NCBI GenBank assembly: GCA_029168955.1
Contig: JAPDOI010001831.1
Span: forward strand, 62,001 to 126,000
Length of the DNA stretch: 64,000 nt
DNA from: Aplectana chamaeleonis
Taxonomy: Eukaryota > Nematoda > Chromadorea > Rhabditida > Cosmocercidae
Direction of reading: 5' to 3'
Under the pieces are notes generated by a model. The model saw nothing but the letters and a program-made list of their open reading frames with translations, was not told the origin of the DNA and ran no database searches. Positions 1 through 11,500 of the stretch are shown here, piece by piece (position 1 is the stretch's first letter; every line of letters begins with the position of its first letter). Position numbers and translations under genes: made by a program.

Positions 1-1268
1 CACGACAGGGTCAAGTGGATATATTATTTTGCCACTACCGCTCAGACGATATTCACCTAAAAGAGTTTCTATGAATGCGATTCACAAACCTGCTGTCTGT
101 TCACATATTTTGTACTCTTTAGATTTGATCTTGGTGAGTAAAAAATAAAATTGAAAAAAAATCGATGTTTCGTGGTAATGGTAGGTGTGGTCATGGTAGT
201 GGCACGTTTCTGGGTGAACAGAACGTGGTTACTACTAAGGTTTCCTGCTGATAAAGTTAAGAAACGGCAGCGAATGGAAAATAAGAAATCATGGAGCACT
301 CGAGAAATTGTTTTTGCTACGATTTTTTTATTGAGCCCCAGCTATTTTCGCGAAAGTTCGAATAGTTTGCTAAAGGGAAGGTCCTGAGGGACCTCGACTT
401 CCGTAGTCGAGTCCAGGATTAGTTAATGCATCGAACACGATAAAAATTGGAAATCCGTCCGTGTGGCAGAGGAATCGATTTTTGACCACGTGTCCCACCG
501 GTGGGACATGTGTCTCAAGACATCTTTAACGGTATAGTACACCATCAGGCATGAATTTTGTGATTTTCATGTAGTTTTACAGTGAATACCTCGTGTATAA
601 TGCTTACCATCTGCGAGATCTCAGATTCTTCAAACGATGCCCAGTCATATAGTCGGCCGATCGGCTGTAGCCACCTTACCGATAAGCATCTACATCACGT
701 GAATCGGGTGTAAAGAATCCAGCTGACGTGGTAGGGCTGAGCACGCCCTTGGTGTCAGTGGGCGTCCCGGTTGGTAAGCGTGTAATACATTGCTCATTCA
801 GGTCCACATTATCCCACAATGTGGCCGGACTTAGCCTACCTCTTCCGTTCTGATCCAGCTGTGGCCATCCCGGTCGATATGTTTGCAAAGCATTGCTTAC
901 TGAGGTAAAAAATCTCCCCCCCCCCGTAGTGGCCGGATTGAGCCGGCGGCAGTCCGCTCATGTAAGCCTGCATAACTGACTGGCGTTCCGCCAACACACT
1001 GGAGGCGGCGCAAGTTCACTAGGGACATGAGAGGAAGGCTCGGTCCGGCTTTTGGCCGGCTACGACGGGGGCCTAAGTGTGATATAGGTGACCACCACGG
1101 ACCGAACTCCATTCAGTCCCCACCATGAGCAACGTCATTTTCTTGATTTTCGAATTCAATAGCAGCTGGATGTATGAACGAATTCCACCCACCTCTCCGA
1201 TTTTCACTTCCTTGCCGAGTTGTCTTTTCATACTGCTTCGCTCTTGCGCAGCGGCTTCGAATGAAGGG
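1..1268. other. No gene recognised; fragment of the TTAA-MITE family near 470-520
   Basis: No supported coding region or RNA gene. The core GTCCCACCGGTGGGAC at about 490-508 is the same palindrome found in the TTAA-flanked MITEs at 35239-35623 and 39322-39940, so this is probably a relic of that family. Confidence 0.4.
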
Positions 1269-1739
1269 AATTACAGTAGAGTATATCAAACGAATAAAAG
1301 TTTCCGAATATTCGAATAAACGAATAATTCGAAAAACCGACTCTTTCGAATATTCGAATAAACGAATTATTCGAAAATTTCACTCTTTCAAATAATCAAA
1401 TTATTCGAATGATTCGAATACGAATAATTCGAATATTCGGCCAAAATCGCGAGTATCCGAATAAGAAGCACGTACTCATAATCGAGCCCCCGTTCACGGC
1501 ACTATCAACTTCTTGACCTTTTGTTGCATAGTATTATATAGATCAAAGCTATGCCAATGTACTTCCTCGGAAAAGACATTCCACATTATATCATAAGAGT
1601 ATTCAAACTAACACTTACCACTGTCTATGAGTAGTTGTTAAACGATACGATCAAAGTTTCTGGATTTTCCAAACAATATCTACCAACAATATCCGAATTT
1701 CCTATCAGTTTGGGGTGCTATCTGAGCGGGGGGGTACTG

Positions 1740-2100
1740 TTGTATCGCACCTGGCCACGCCCATTTTTTCATGCCGCAGTCACTCCTGATTTGTACAGGG
1801 GAGGGAAACCCCGGGTAGGTGCTCAAATTTAGTGCGGCACGGTAAAATGGGCGGGGCCAAGTGCATCCGGACATATTGGCCCCCACCGCTAAGGGAGCAC
1901 CCACTTCGGTTCTCAGGAAATCCCGGTTGTCACCTGGAGCCCACAACTCCTTCCTGTTGTGACATGGAAGGCAAATTAGCCTCCCGTTGTCACCTCGAAG
2001 CCAAGTTTCATCACATTTTCCTGTTTCTGTTGTGACATGGAGGTGACGGAGCATATTTCGCAACGTTTTGCACATTCCGTTGTGGTGTGACGGGACAAGC
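1740..2100. repeat. Small inverted and tandem repeats inside the hAT-like element
   Basis: A CCTGGCCACGCCCATTTT-type arm (about 1750-1785) is repeated in inverse near 1830-1865. TGTTGTGACATGGA motifs recur through 1930-2085. No coding signal. Confidence 0.5.
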
Positions 2101-2493
2101 CAATCGTAGACGTCAAGAGTGACGCAGACTGTCAGACTCCGGCGCTCGACCTGCAGGTCGCCTCCATGTCACAACCACGATTTTTTTTGAGTTAGAGACA
2201 TTACACCTCTGGACATCAAAAATATAAGGTGAATGTTGATTAAGAACTGACTCAAAGCTGTAGCGATTGACCTAAAATCATGGAAATTAAGTATTACATA
2301 ATACTCTAACAGCGTACGGTATACTCTGCCCCTAGCGAGATGACAAGGGAAGAGTCCAAAGAAGCAGCGCACCCTCTGCGTCTCTGACATTTTCGGATTT
2401 CCGGACATCGCGTACGCAAATACGTAGCATGTCCTACAGTAATCCAAAAACGCGACTCTACGAGTTTTTCACCTCCTCACTTATTTTTTCACA

Positions 2494-3141
2494 TATAGTG
2501 TACAGCAATGTTAGTAGGACCTGGTGAGGTTGCGGACTCGTCCTAACTTACGGTAGTTTGTTAGTGGTATCACTCATTCTACCGAAATAGCTGTGATAGA
2601 TCGGTGAGTCTGTGTTTTCACCGATATGACTACATTCGTGGAAGCCAATAAAACAGGTGAAAATGTGAGACTGCAAACAGAAACTCACCGACCATTCTCA
2701 GTTGTTTCGAAAAAATTAGTGATAACACAATCAGACTACAGTATGTTAGGAAGAGTCCGCAACCTCACCACGTCTTACTTCCATTGCTGTAGACTATATA
2801 GTTTACAGCAATGGTACTTCCATTGCTGTAGACTATATAGTTTACAGCAATGGAAGTAGGACCTGGTGAGGTTGCGGACTCTTCCTAACATACTGTAGTC
2901 TGATTGTGTTATCATTCATTTTTTCAAAATAACTAAGATTGATCGGTGAGTTTTGGTTTCTACTCTCACATTTTCACCTGTTTTCATTGCTTCCACAGGT
3001 GTAGTCATATCGGTAAAAACACAGACTCACCGATCTATCACAGCTGCTTCGAAAAAATGAGTGATACCACTAACAAACTACCGTAAGTTAGGACGAGTCC
3101 GCAACCTCACCAGGTCCTACTTCCATTGCTGTAGACTATAC
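2494..3141. repeat. 648-bp near-perfect palindrome (foldback MITE)
   Basis: Arms 2494-2815 and about 2822-3141 are reverse complements. The middle (2760-2880) has two tandem copies of a smaller hairpin containing CCATTGCTGTAGACTATAT. Ends carry GCAATGTTAGTAGGACC-type sequence related to the MITE at 30215-30442. Confidence 0.85.
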
Positions 3142-3143
3142 TT

Positions 3144-3648
3144 GATTCTGTAAAAAAGGGGTCTCCCAAGCAGAAGTGGTTTGGTTAGCGTTACAAATGC
3201 TTCAACAAAAAGGGAACAATAGGAAAGCGGAAAGAGGAGAGTCTACAAAAAATGAACAATATCCTCCAAGAACTCTTTTCTTTTTCGAAACTTCCAAACA
3301 GCGGAAACAAAACGTTGTGGTTCTCTATGAGGAAGCGCTTTTGGCTCCATAAAGGACTTTGATTATGTGAGTGCCGATAAAATATGTATATATGCATGTA
3401 AACCTAATAGCTATCATTAAAAGGAGATGATGTTAAATTGTTTTAGGGAACCAGTCAATTCTTCCTCGTAAAATACCACAACGATTTGTTTCCGCTGTTT
3501 GGAAGTTTCGAAAAAGAAAAGAGTTCTTGAAGGATATTGTTCATTTTTGTAGACTCTCCTCATTCCGCTTTCCTATTGTTCCCTTTGTTGAAGCATTTGT
3601 AACGCTAACCAAACCACTTCTGCTTGGGAGACCCCTTTTTACAGAATT
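3144..3648. repeat. Foldback element, 505 bp
   Basis: Arms 3144-3316 and 3484-3648 are inverted copies beginning GATTCTGTAAAAAAGGGG. The element directly abuts the preceding palindrome. Confidence 0.85.
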
Positions 3649-3802
3649 GTTCACTTTTTCTTGATATTACGCTGTAATATCCCATGCAAGAATTTCGAAC
3701 AAAGACCTCTTCATCTCCCCACTAGATCAGTCCTCTTTCTGTGGTCACAGAATCAATGACCCAAACTGTTGTAAAACTATCTCAGAAAAATCACTCGATG
3801 TG

Positions 3803-4103
3803 AAAAGCGCGCCCATGCCGATCACTTTTTCCGCAGGGCTACCGTAACCATTCTTGAACAAAACATGATAACGAATGTAAACACACGCTCATAACATGCG
3901 GGGTATAAAAGAGCGGAGGAGCGGTATGCATTCATTCACACACCGCTCTCCTCGAGAAGCCACTGGGAGTGGCTGAGGAGGTCGAAATTGTGCAAACATG
4001 TTTGTTGGCTATTAGGATGTCCTCATAACCATGCTGACACTTGGAAAAAATTTTAAGGAGGGTTACGGTAGCCCTGCGGAAAAATGATCGGCATGAGCGT
4101 GCT
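3803..4103. repeat. Inverted repeat element, ~300 bp
   Basis: Arms around 3803-3855 and 4054-4103 share CCGCAGGGCTACCGTAACC in inverse orientation. A TATAAAAG string at about 3903 lies in the loop but no gene follows it. Confidence 0.75.
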
Positions 4104-4107
4104 TGTC

Positions 4108-4400
4108 TCGATGTGGCTGACAAGACCGATGTTCACATGATATTAGCTAAGAAATGAATGATATCCATGATATCGTTCCACATAATTCATTCATATTGAT
4201 CGCGTCAGCCACATCTGGCTACACCGGGTGTTATTTGCACCTTCCATGTTTTTCATACGTATCGAACGGGTCGGCCACTGTGATTTTCTCAACCAACTCT
4301 GACAGGGAACTTAGGCCCCGGTTATAGTTGGTCGCCCAGACGTAGCCAGCCCGGTCGATAATCATGAAAGCCTGCTGGCCTACGGCCGGATGCAGAATCT
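4108..4400. repeat. Dispersed repeat, related to 12710-13220
   Basis: Shares GACCGATGTTCACATGATAT, GCTACACCGGGTGTT and AGCCCGGTCGATAATCATGA-type strings, in the same order, with 12710-13220. No protein recognised. Confidence 0.7.
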
Positions 4401-4925
4401 GCCTGTAGTTCTTCGCTTTCAAATGAAACTAACTTAAAACCGGGACAGTTAGAAACTACCTTCCATTCCATCTGGACACTTTCACATCAGTGGAACAAAG
4501 CAGTTTTACATACTCATTATTTCGTTTCCGTTGCCCCATTCCTTCGCAGAACAGCCGCTTCGATTCCATGAATCTGATATGAAAAAGCTCTGCTGAGCTG
4601 CGAATGGAGATAGTTCTAACAATTTGTTTTGAATTTGGATGCTAATAAGCAAGCATATACCATTTATTGCAGAAAAAATCAGTAGGCTGGTGAAGAAGGA
4701 AGAGGGAGCACTCAAAATGGGGTTGTGTGAATGACCTTACGAAACTGAAAAGCAGCCTGGCATCATGACCTGACATGACTCACATAAAATCTCAAACTTT
4801 CTGCTTGCTATGCTTGTCATCCTTACACTTTTACAGAAGTTTTGCAAGGTGTTCTCTCCTGCACGAATTCCGGGGCATAATTTCTCGGATGGCTATCATC
4901 GAGTCTGGGCTCCTGCTAACTCTAC
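4401..4925. other. No gene recognised
   Basis: A 69-codon minus-strand frame (4506-4715) is hydrophobic at its start, but no splice partners or homologous motif were found, so it is not called. Confidence 0.4.
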
Positions 4926-4969
4926 GGGGTGGTCTTCACAACTTTTCGGATGAGCAGCAACGGGTCCCG

Positions 4970-5760
4970 AACACCTGCCCACTATCCGGGTTTCCACGAC
5001 GTCCCGATGACTTCATCAGAAGCTCGAAGCACTTTTCACGACTTCCCGATGACTTCATCAGAAGCCCGAAGCACTTTTGGGACTATCCTAGACGGGGAAG
5101 GGGTCACCCACGATTTTCCCATGAAAATGAATGGAAAACCTGATAAAAGATGTTTGATGCTGCTATCAATCATTGTTGTTGATGAAGTTCTGTAGAAATA
5201 GTTCGATTGATAGCGTTATAGATCGGTGGTTCATTCCATTTCTGACTTGAATCTTGAGTGCCCCCCCCGTCTGGAGTAGGCCCGCACTTCTCACGATGTC
5301 CCGATGACGTCATCAGAGGCCCGAAGCCCTCTTGGGACTTTCCTGGCCGGGGGGGGGGGGCACCCACGACTTTCTCATGAAAATCAATGGAAACCTTGAT
5401 AAAAGGTGCTTGATGCTGCTATCAGTCTATGTTGTTGATGAAGTTGTGTAGAAATACTTTGATTAATAGCGTTATAGATCGGTGGTTCATTCCATTTCTG
5501 ACTTGAATCTTGAGTGCCCCCCCGTCTGGAGTAGGCCCGCACTTCTCACGATGTCCCGATGACGTCATCAGAAGCCCGAAGCACTCTTGGGACTATCCTA
5601 GACGGGGGGGGGCACCCACGACTTTCTCATGAAAATCAATGGAAACCTTGATAAAAGGTGCTTGATGCTGCTATCAGTCATTGTTGTTCATGAAGTTGTG
5701 TAGAAATACTTTGATTGATAGCGTTATAGATCGGTGGTTCATTCCATTTCTGACTTGAAT
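4970..5760. repeat. Three ~254-bp tandem repeats
   Basis: The string GATCGGTGGTTCATTCCATT recurs at 5221, 5477 and 5729, a spacing of 252-256 bp. Each unit carries one or two copies of the GATGACGTCATCAG motif that is amplified downstream, so the short minisatellite probably arose from this unit. Confidence 0.85.
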
Positions 5761-5792
5761 CTTGAGTGCCCCGTCTGGGGTAGGCCCGCACT

Positions 5793-7127
5793 TTCACGAC
5801 GTCCCAATGACGTCATCAGAAACTCGAGGTACCTTTTACGACGTCCCGATGACGTCATCAGAAGCCCTAAGCACTTTTCGACGTCCCGATGACGTCATCA
5901 GAAGCCAAGCACTTTCGACGTCCGATGACGTCATAAAGCCCGAAGCACTTTTCGACGTCCCGATGACGTCATCAGAAACCGAAGCACTTTCGACGTCCCG
6001 ATGACGTCGTCAAAGCCCGAAGCACTTTTCGACGTCCCGATGACGTCATCAAACCAAGCACTTTTCGACGTCCGATGACGTCATCAAACCAAGCACTTTC
6101 ACGACGTCCCGATGACGTCATCAAGCCAAGCACTTTTCACGGCGTCCCGATGACGTCATCAGAAGAAGTACTTTCGACGTCGATGACGTCATCAGAAGCC
6201 CGAAGCACTTTTACGACGTCCCGATGACGTCATCAAACCGAAGCACTTTCGACGTCCCGATGACGTCGTCAAACAAGCACTTTTCACGACGTCCCGATGA
6301 CGTCATCAGAAGCCGAAGCACTTTTCACTACGTCCCGATGACGTCATCAGAAGCCAAAGCACTTTCGACGTCCCGATGACGTCATCAGAAGCCAAGCACT
6401 TTCACGGCGTCCCGATGGCGTCATTAGAGCCAAGCACTTTCTTCGACGTCCCGATGACGTCATCAGAAGCCCGAAGCACTTTTCACGACGTCGATGACGT
6501 CATCAGAACCAAGCACTCTCACGACGTCCCGATGACGTCATCAGAAGCCGAAGCACTTTTCACGACGTCCCCATGACGTCATCAAACGAAGCACTTTCGA
6601 CGTCGATGACGTCATCAAACCAAGCACTTTTCGCTGACGTCGATGACGTCATCAAACCAAGCACTCTCGACGTCCGATGACGTCATCAAACGAAGCACTT
6701 TTCACGACGTCCGATGACGTCATCAGAAGCCAAAGCACTTTCACGACGTCCCGATGACGTCATCAAAGCCAAGCACTTTTCACGACGTCCCATGACGTCA
6801 TCAGAAGCCCGAAGCACTTTCACGACGTCCCGATGACGTCATCAAAGCCCGAAGCACTTTTCATGACGTCCCGATGACGTCATCAAACCAAGCACCCTCA
6901 CGACGTCCCGATGACGTCATCAGAAGCCCGAAGCACTTTCACGACGTCGATGACGTCATCAGAAGCCCGAAGCACTTTCGACGTCCCGATGACGTCATCA
7001 GAAGCCAAGCACTTTTCACGACGTCCCCATGACCTCATCAGAAGCCCGAAGCACTCTCACGACGTCCCGATGACGTCATCAGAAGCCCGAAGCACTTTTC
7101 AAGACGTCCCGATGACGTCATCAGAAT
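5793..7127. repeat. ~38-41-bp minisatellite with TGACGTCA in almost every unit
   Basis: About 35 units of the form CGACGTCCCGATGACGTCAT + CAGAAGCCCGAAGCACTTTT. Roughly 31 contain an intact TGACGTCA palindrome and about four carry single-base variants. Unit length varies by small deletions. Open frames across it (repeats of MTSSEAR) are a by-product of the repeat. Confidence 0.95.
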
Positions 7128-7660
7128 CCCCTCACCTACGAATCGGTTAATTACCAGCCTACGTACCTCCTACCAACTTACCTGTCTGCCAAGTTGATTG
7201 CCTGAGACCATTGGCAGTGGCTATTAGCAGTGAGGACTGAAAAGCGTGACGGCCCACGGCCTACGGCCCACGGCCTACGGCCTACGGCTCACGGCCTACG
7301 GCGCACACCATGAAATTTTCTTAAGCTTTCGGGCTCACAACTTTGTTATTTGTGAAGCGATTTTGCTGAAATTCGGACAGCAGGTGTCTTCTGGACCCCT
7401 TCGCTTATATCCAGAAGGAAATCTTCAGAAATTTTGTTTCAAAGATTCTATAAACTATTTTATAAAATTCTAAGTGATCACAAGGCCTAGGCAAAACCAA
7501 ACCTCTCCAGCCGCTTCGCGGCTGGAGCGATAACTGCTTGATAACCCTTTTGCATTCTTTTCGCTCGAAATACTCGTGATTCTCACTCTTGATACAGATA
7601 TTCTTCTTTACGTGGCAAGGAAGTGTTTCAGGATATAGATAACTGCTCAGAGGTCACGAA
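7128..7660. repeat. Short CCTACGG/CCCACGG tandem array and unannotated spacer
   Basis: 7248-7302 is a 7-8-bp tandem array of CACGGCCTACGGC type. No coding or RNA gene is seen in the rest. Confidence 0.7.
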
Positions 7661-8203
7661 GTGTTCTATTTTTGGATTACGGTAGGACATGCTACGTATT
7701 TGCGTACGCGACGTCCGAAAATTCGGAAATGTCAGAGATGCAGAGGGTGCGCTGCTTCTTTGGTCTTTTTGCTTGCCACCTCGTTTGGGACAGGGTATAG
7801 CCGTCTCTGGAGTATCTCTCGATTCTGTTTGGGACATAATCCATCAGATGGAAAACAGCATGGCCGCAAAAATGGACATGTGCCGGAGACTCTGCTTCTT
7901 ATTTTTCTGAAATTATTCGTTTATTCGGCCGGATATTTGAATATTGGGCCGCTCGAATATTCGAATAAAGGAATTATTCGAAAAATTGACTTTTCCGTAT
8001 ATCCGAATACACGAATTTTTTGAGAAATTGACTTTTCCGAATATTCGAATAAATGAATATATCGAAAAATTGACTCTTCCGAATATTCGAATGAACGAAT
8101 TATTCGAAACATTGACTTTTCCAAATAATCGAATAATTCGAATATTCGATTATTCGTTTTTCGGCCGAATATTCGATTTTCGAATATTCGTTGACATACT
8201 CTA

Positions 8204-8481
8204 AAGTACAGTTCTAAGAAAACCTGCCCACTAAATTTTTGGGTGCTGATTCTTCGGGTGTCCTGTGCCTTTGAACACAGCTTTCAGTGTGATGATCTTT
8301 GTCATTATGTATGTCTCAATAATTAGTGAAAAATCACAAAGCGCATATGTTCTCTTTCAATTGAGCTGAACTCAATAAATGCTAGCTGAGTCAGTAATTT
8401 TTCCTGCACAAATACATTGAAAGTAGATGCTGCAAAAAAATTTATGCGAAGTCGAATGTTGTTGATGATATTCGGAACAAA
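8204..8481. other. 3' flank of the ASP-like gene
   Basis: Holds the right 8-bp target duplication of the hAT-like element and the presumed 3' UTR. No clear poly(A) signal. Confidence 0.4.
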
Positions 8482-8578
8482 TCAGACGACACAAAGTGAA
8501 TCCTTGCACTTTGCTCCTTCCGGACATTTCGTGCACGGATCTCCCTTCTCGTAAATGAGTGCGCCGATGCGGTTGCCC
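8482..8578 (-). CDS. ASP-like gene exon 14: terminal hinge and stop
   Basis: Acceptor CTTCAG, phase 2 in. Encodes GNRIGALIYEKGDPCTKCPE and a final KDSLCVV before TGA at 8482-8484. No AATAAA was found on this strand in the next 200 bases; the nearest variant is CATAAA near 8437-8442. Confidence 0.95.
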
Positions 8579-11500
8579 CTGAAGAAAGGTGAAAGTCAGC
8601 TGTGACAACCACAACACAAATATATGGACAGCTTTTCCAACAGGCAGAAATAGTAAGAGGTTCTCAGGAGATGCGCTGATCATTTCACGCCGGCTTATAA
8701 TTGCAGACCACTATGGTCCCAGTTGCGCAACTCACGACTCCACATCCAATAAAGTTAGTTGTCTGCCAAACCATCTGAAAGAAACAAAAATTTTTTAACA
8801 TCATAGGTCCAGTTCCAGTGGTAACAGCGATAACCCTATGTGATCTGTTCAGGTTATCTCCTCGAAGTTCAAGAGGAAAACGCGTCTTGGAGGAAACAGC
8901 GAAACTGGCAAGATCAGTCTTAAGAGCGTATTTTGACGATTAATTCCAATGGAGCACACACAGCTAGGCGTACAGCTTTCAATCATTCGTTCAACCAGTC
9001 AAAATGAGCGGTGGATATTTTCTATTTTAAAGAGTAGGAGTTCGCTTCCAAGTGCTCCTGAAGGAGTCGATCATTACCTGGCTACAGTCTGTCAATAACG
9101 TTTTGTTAGTCGAGGCTTGGCTCACATTACTAATTATCCGGAAAAAGCGATGTATCACATACCTGGGTGTAATGTCCACTTCCATTGTCGGGAACCGTGT
9201 ACTTGTTCTCCTGACCAACACCATATTTTGCAAGCTCATCGAACCACATATCCGAAGACTCAAATTATCAGCGTTTAGTTTTTAAATGAATTATCAACTT
9301 TTTATAAGGGAGACTTTGGCTCACTGATTTTGCTGCTTGTACTTTATCTATTCTGGGATTGCCTAATTTGGCCATGTTTTCTCCAATCCCTTTCGTCTTT
9401 GAGTGCTCCCGTACACATTTCTTTGCCCAATTGATCGCGTGGGTCTCCAGCTCACAATCGTACTTCTAGAAGTCGTAAATTCAGTGCTTCGAGCATTAAT
9501 CGACAAAGAATATGCAAGATTTCTTAATTGCTGGACGATAGTGTGAAAAGGTCATACTTAGCTAATCTATGGCTGCCATTTTTTTAATCAGTGCGTAATT
9601 GTAACTCGATACTGGACGTATCAAGGAGGGTAAAATGATCATGACCACACCCCACAATGATTTTAAAGGCAGTGTCCGCAATAAAATCAGTCTCCGATTT
9701 TTCACCGGGAGTTGAGAGGTTCAAGCCCCATCAAACCAGAAACGTTGAAAAACCGACTGAAAACGAGCACGGACGAGCCCTATACGGCCCTAATTTGAGT
9801 GTGCCGCTTACGCAACGCCCACTCCCTCAACGGCTACCGGCAAAGTTGTCCAACTCACAATTTCAGTTTGAGAAGGTAATCGATCATCAAATGGGGTTAT
9901 TTTAGTTAAAGGCAGCATACACGCTCGTAAGCCTAGTCGAGATAACAGCATAGATAGGTCCGCACGGCCCGTACTATGTCGTCAACGACGTTTGAAGCGC
10001 TGAAAACTATCCAGGATGACAGTATTTGACAATGTTTGAGCAACCTTGCCTTCCACGCCCGTATTTTCACACCCCTTTGAGTAACAGAATGAGAATTGAT
10101 ACTTGAGAAAACATGTGATAACTTAGAATGATAGCACTATAAAAAGGGAGTGCAGTAGAGAAAAAACTCGATTTACCTCAATATAACATGTTTGTGCACT
10201 GATAAAATCCTCCATTTCAAGAGGTCAGCCACAGTATAGCGGCATTCTCGAAAGTGGACGAGAGTCATTATGTATGTAGACATGTTATACTCAGGTAAAC
10301 CAAGCTATTTCTCTCGTGCACTCCCATTCGATAGTGCTATCACTCTCAATTATCACACGTTTTCACTAAGTATCGATTCTCATTCTGTTACTCAAAGGAG
10401 TGAATTAATACAGGCGTGAAAGATTGCTCAAACATTGTCAAATACTGTCATCCTAGACAGTTTTCAGCGCTTCAAACGTCGTTGACGACATAGTACGGAC
10501 CGAGCGGACCTATCTATGCTGTTATCTCAACTATGCTTACGAGCGTGTATGCTGCCTTTAAGTGAAGTGGACTATAACCCCCTGAATGTATGCTGCTTTC
10601 TTAAAATGGGTTTTTTAGTTATTTACGGATCAGAGGCGGTTGAAAGGAGTGGGCGTTGCGTGAGTGGAATACTCAAATTTAAGGCCGTATAGGGCTCTTC
10701 TGGCTCTTTCAACATTACTGGTAAAGTTGGACTCAGACCTCTCGACTTCCGATGAAAACTCGGAGACTGATTTTATCGTGGACACTGCCTTACATGCATT
10801 CGAAACTCTGAGGATTGCTTATAATGATTCTGAATAGGAGCCAACATTCTCGTCAATCTCCAGGTAAAGTGTTTCCGAATAAGAATGGCGGCCCATGCGG
10901 TCAGCGTGCTTGGCAAGCGGCCGTCGCATGTGCCGCTCTCGGACGAGTGTTGGATTCAAACGGCGGCCATCCCCCTACCCCCTGCTGCAGGGCTGATTGA
11001 TCGGCGCAGTGTTTCCTGCCAGCCGGCGCCGGCCCCGTTTGTAGTCGTTGGCTGTGAGGGACGTTTCGCATGCTCGTCCGAGAGCGGCGAACGCGACGGC
11101 CGTCTGCCAAGAACGCCGACCGCATGAGCCGCCATTCTCATTCGGAAAACACTTCAGACTGATCGACATCGCACAGTATCCGTCCACCTCAGAATTTGTG
11201 TAAATGTTGCATACCAGTTTCAACATCCCGGCTGCTTTAGGGGCGTTTCCTCCTTTCTTATCCTTGGCCTGCCCGTTCGCCACCATGGTTCTGAATGGAG
11301 GAGCTCATTCTTCATTGGAGCTATGGTAAATATTGGCTGCTACCGCATTTGCAAGGTTATAACACACTAAGCATTGCATTTTTGTTAGCGTTCTCTGACA
11401 GTATACAGTATTACCTGTATTCGTTGTGAACGTCGAGGAATGCTTTTCTAACAGCATCCGTCATTCCCTCCACGCCCTTGCATAGTATGCTGTTAGGAAC

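Larger units (their letters stand above)
1277..8203. mobile_element. hAT-like non-autonomous element (6.9 kb) with GAATATTCG subterminal arrays
   Basis: Ends are TAGAGTATATCAAACG on the left and, reverse complemented, TAGAGTATGTCAACG on the right. They are flanked by 8-bp near-identical repeats AATTACAG (1269-1276) and AAGTACAG (8204-8211). Arrays of GAATATTCG-type repeats with TTGACTCTTTC spacers lie at about 1290-1465 and 7912-8195 in the same orientation. Inside them, 2330-2450 and 7660-7790 are inverted copies. No transposase was recognised; the interior holds palindromes and minisatellites. That it is a single element rather than two flanking fragments is inferred from the TSD and symmetry. 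Confidence 0.6.

Noticed and set aside
3900..3960. TATAAAAG as a core promoter
   Set aside because: It lies in the loop of an inverted-repeat element and no coding exon follows on either strand. A similar TATAAAAAG at about 10140 is inside a MITE.
4506..4715. Hydrophobic minus-strand frame as the start of another secreted protein
   Set aside because: No in-phase downstream exon was found and it lies within the repeat-filled 1277-8203 element.
5793..7127. CRISPR-like array of regularly spaced repeats
   Set aside because: Units are contiguous degenerate tandem repeats with no unique spacers, and the genome is eukaryotic.
5762..7150. Open frames encoding repeats of MTSSEARSTF
   Set aside because: They are produced by the ~40-bp minisatellite, shift frame with each unit-length change, and lack start context or splice sites.
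10815..10858. Candidate exon after an ATTCAG acceptor in intron 10 of the ASP-like gene (minus strand)
   Set aside because: It would read NHYKQSSEFRMH, which does not match the CAP domain. The exon at 9465-9325 continues the domain in the right phase with all expected residues.
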